NCBI GenBank assembly: GCA_015060735.1
Contig: SUXX01000001.1
Span: 1-64,000, forward strand
Length of the DNA: 64,000 bases
Source of the DNA: Bacteroides sp.
Lineage (GTDB): Bacteria > Bacteroidota > Bacteroidia > Bacteroidales > Bacteroidaceae
Direction: 5' to 3'
Shown here: positions 62,178 through 64,000 of the stretch, one piece after another
Position numbering within the stretch: position 1 is the first letter of the stretch
Layout of the letters: every line of letters starts with the position of its first letter
Notes under the pieces: model-generated
The model's input: only the letters and a program-made list of their open reading frames with translations
The model's database searches: none
Told to the model about the DNA's origin: nothing
Position numbers and translations under genes: made by a program

Positions 62178-64000
62178 ATGATGACAGATTACAGACAACT
62201 AACAGACCAAGAGATTCGTCTTTTGCAGGAACATTCCTGTACGGCCGATGATTGGGCGAACATCGAAGTGGCTCAAGATTTTAAACCGGACTTTGTCTTT
62301 TATACTCGCTTCTCTGGAAAAGTAAGGTTAGGGGTATTCGATTATGAGTTTACATTGGCTGGGGGAATGAAGAAACATGCCGGACTTTATCATGTGACGC
62401 TACACAATGTCTCGGTTGGAAACTATTGTTGCATTGAGAATGTAAAGAACTATATAGCCAATTATCAGATAGGTGACTATACATTTATTGAAAATGTAGA
62501 TATTCTGCTAGTGGATGGGCGTAGCCGTTTCGGGAATGGTGTGGAAGTAGCTGTACTGAATGAAACGGGTGGACGTGAAGTGATGATGCACGACCGTTTG
62601 TCGGCTCATCAAGCTTATATCATGGCTCTTTATCGTCATCGACCTGTTCTCATAGAAAAGATGCGTGGAATCATCGAAAGATATGCCGAAGAAAATGCGT
62701 CAGAAATAGGAACAATAGGTTCGCATGTTACTATTGTAGACTCAGGGTATATCAAGAATGTGAAAATCGGCGATTATTGCAAGATAGAAGGAACTGGACG
62801 CTTGAAGAATGGAAGTCTGAACAGTAACCAGAAGGCTCCGATTCATATAGGATATGGTGTGGTGTGTGATGATTTCATTATTTCGAGTGGCTCGGATGTG
62901 GAAGATGGCACCATGCTGACTCGTTGCTTTGTTGGGCAAGCTTGTCATTTGGGACATAATTATTCGGCTTCAGACTCTTTGTTCTTTAGCAATTGTCAGG
63001 AAGAAAATGGGGAAGCATGTGCAATTTTTGCGGGTCCGTTTACGGTGACACATCATAAATCTACCTTGTTGATAGCTGGTATGTTTTCGTTTATGAATGC
63101 CGGTTCGGGTTCTAATCAAAGCAATCACATGTATAAGTTAGGTCCTATTCACCAAGGAGCGTTGGAACGTGGGGCAAAAACAACTTCGGATTCATATATT
63201 TTGTGGCCGGCCAAGGTGGGAGCCTTTTCTTTGGTAATGGGACGACATGTGAACCATTCGGATACTTCTAATCTGCCTTTTTCTTATTTGATAGAACAGC
63301 AGAATACGACCTATTTGGTTCCGGGAGTGAATTTGCGAAGTGTGGGAACCATACGCGATGCTCAGAAATGGCCGAAACGTGATAAGCGGAAAGATACTAA
63401 TCGATTGGATCAAATTAATTATAACTTATTAAGCCCTTATACTATCCAGAAAATGATGAAAGGAATCCGAATTCTGAAGGATTTACGTCGGGTGTCTGGT
63501 GAGACTTCTGAAACCTATTCTTATCAAAGTGCAAAGATTAAGAATTCATCATTGGGAAATGGTATTAAGCTTTATGAAACTGCAATTCATAAATTCCTAG
63601 GAAACTCGATTATCAAGCGTTTGGAAGAAATTCCATTCCAAAGTGATGAGAAAATTCGTGCCCGTTTGACCCCTGATACGGAAATCGGGTCGGGCGAATG
63701 GGTGGATATTTCTGGATTGATTGCTCCTAAGAGTGAAATAGAACGGTTGATGGATGACATTGAACAAGGCGTATTGGTGGATGTTGAGCAGATTCATGAA
63801 CGATTTGTTGAAATGCACCGTCATTATTATACCTATGAATGGACTTGGGCGTATGACAAGATTCTATCCTTTTATCATCTACAGCCAGAAACAATTACAG
63901 CCAAAGATGTGATTGGCATTGTAAAGCAATGGCAAGAAGCTGTGGTGGGATTGGACAAGATGTTGTATGCCGATGCCAAAAAAGAATTCTCTTTGTCCGC
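62178..64000 (+). CDS. DUF4954 family protein, 3' end outside the window
   Basis: An open frame of at least 607 codons running off the end of the window, with tandem ATGs at 62178 and 62181. It opens 'MTDYRQLTDQEIRLLQEHSCTADDWANIEVAQDF'. The middle has repeats of short turns with Ile/Val every six residues ('IGDYTFIENVDILLVDGRSRFGNGVEVAVL', 'VTIVDSGYIKNVKIGDYCKIEGTGRLKNGSLNSNQ', 'IHIGYGVVCDDFIISSGSDVEDGTMLTRCFVGQ'), the pattern of a left-handed beta-helix as in hexapeptide acyltransferases and nucleotidyltransferase tails. Probably cytoplasmic, function unknown. It follows hflX by 14 bases. Confidence 0.85.
   Translation, partial: MMTDYRQLTDQEIRLLQEHSCTADDWANIEVAQDFKPDFVFYTRFSGKVRLGVFDYEFTLAGGMKKHAGLYHVTLHNVSVGNYCCIENVKNYIANYQIGDYTFIENVDILLVDGRSRFGNGVEVAVLNETGGREVMMHDRLSAHQAYIMALYRHRPVLIEKMRGIIERYAEENASEIGTIGSHVTIVDSGYIKNVKIGDYCKIEGTGRLKNGSLNSNQKAPIHIGYGVVCDDFIISSGSDVEDGTMLTRCFVGQACHLGHNYSASDSLFFSNCQEENGEACAIFAGPFTVTHHKSTLLIAGMFSFMNAGSGSNQSNHMYKLGPIHQGALERGAKTTSDSYILWPAKVGAFSLVMGRHVNHSDTSNLPFSYLIEQQNTTYLVPGVNLRSVGTIRDAQKWPKRDKRKDTNRLDQINYNLLSPYTIQKMMKGIRILKDLRRVSGETSETYSYQSAKIKNSSLGNGIKLYETAIHKFLGNSIIKRLEEIPFQSDEKIRARLTPDTEIGSGEWVDISGLIAPKSEIERLMDDIEQGVLVDVEQIHERFVEMHRHYYTYEWTWAYDKILSFYHLQPETITAKDVIGIVKQWQEAVVGLDKMLYADAKKEFSLS

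Overview
The window is chromosomal DNA of a Bacteroidales bacterium, most likely Bacteroidaceae (Bacteroides or Phocaeicola type). The evidence is two SusC/SusD outer-membrane pairs, GldH, RicT, DUF4252 and DUF3869 proteins, a MurF-Alr fusion, a tmRNA tag ending in YALAA, and many promoters of the Bacteroidetes form (TTTG, about 18-20 bases, TAnnTTTG) in place of -35/-10 boxes. Most of the window is ordinary core genome.

Layout. 1-130: 3' end of a 5S rRNA and its terminator. 133-2086: leftward operon with an ECF sigma factor and a putative anti-sigma protein between two DUF4252 proteins. 2312-2706: tmRNA. 2818-9706: phosphomannose isomerase, an orphan TrkH, threonine aldolase, DUF2200, a palindromic repeat element, a 6-bladed propeller lipoprotein, an HU-like protein with a striking operator array upstream, and a thioredoxin-like lipoprotein. 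9784-16979: leftward EamA transporter, BlaR1-like and BlaI proteins, TrkH, TrkA and Dxs. 17074-26469: GSCFA protein, MurF-Alr, a large Dna2-like nuclease-helicase and a DPP4-type peptidase. 26719-30145: leftward sugar-kinase-like phosphotransferase and Pit phosphate transporter. 30349-37733: PurH followed by the rod-shape/elongasome set MreB-MreC-MreD-PBP2-RodA. 37723-47831: leftward GldH, RicT, HolB, MetF, a phospholipase D-type synthase, OmpA-like, DUF3869 and YjbH-like envelope proteins, tRNA-Lys and an AI-2E family transporter. 48028-49581: RsmI and a coiled-coil lipoprotein. 49854-60801: the accessory highlight described below. 60910-64000: HflX and the start of a DUF4954 protein.

The highlight is a site-specific DNA inversion switch. 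Two SusC/SusD pairs point away from each other (49854-54335 leftward, 56263-60801 rightward). Between them lie a tyrosine recombinase gene and one single copy of promoter, signal peptide and N-terminal SusC exon. This segment is bounded by 69-base inverted repeats (54283-54351 and 56463-56531, 67/69 identical) that lie inside both susC reading frames and encode the same 23 residues in the same frame. As sequenced, the right-hand pair is ON and the left-hand SusC is leaderless and silent. Inversion would join the leader in frame to the left-hand gene, giving a predicted 1054-residue receptor. The class is known from Bacteroides fragilis SusC/SusD phase variation. Less expected is a set of four 17-base palindromes at exact 23-base spacing inside the invertible segment.

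A second, unrelated array has four 17-base palindromes at exact 21-base spacing (9002-9081). It abuts and overlaps the -33 box of the HU-like gene. Both arrays look like cooperative protein-binding sites on one DNA face and deserve a second look.
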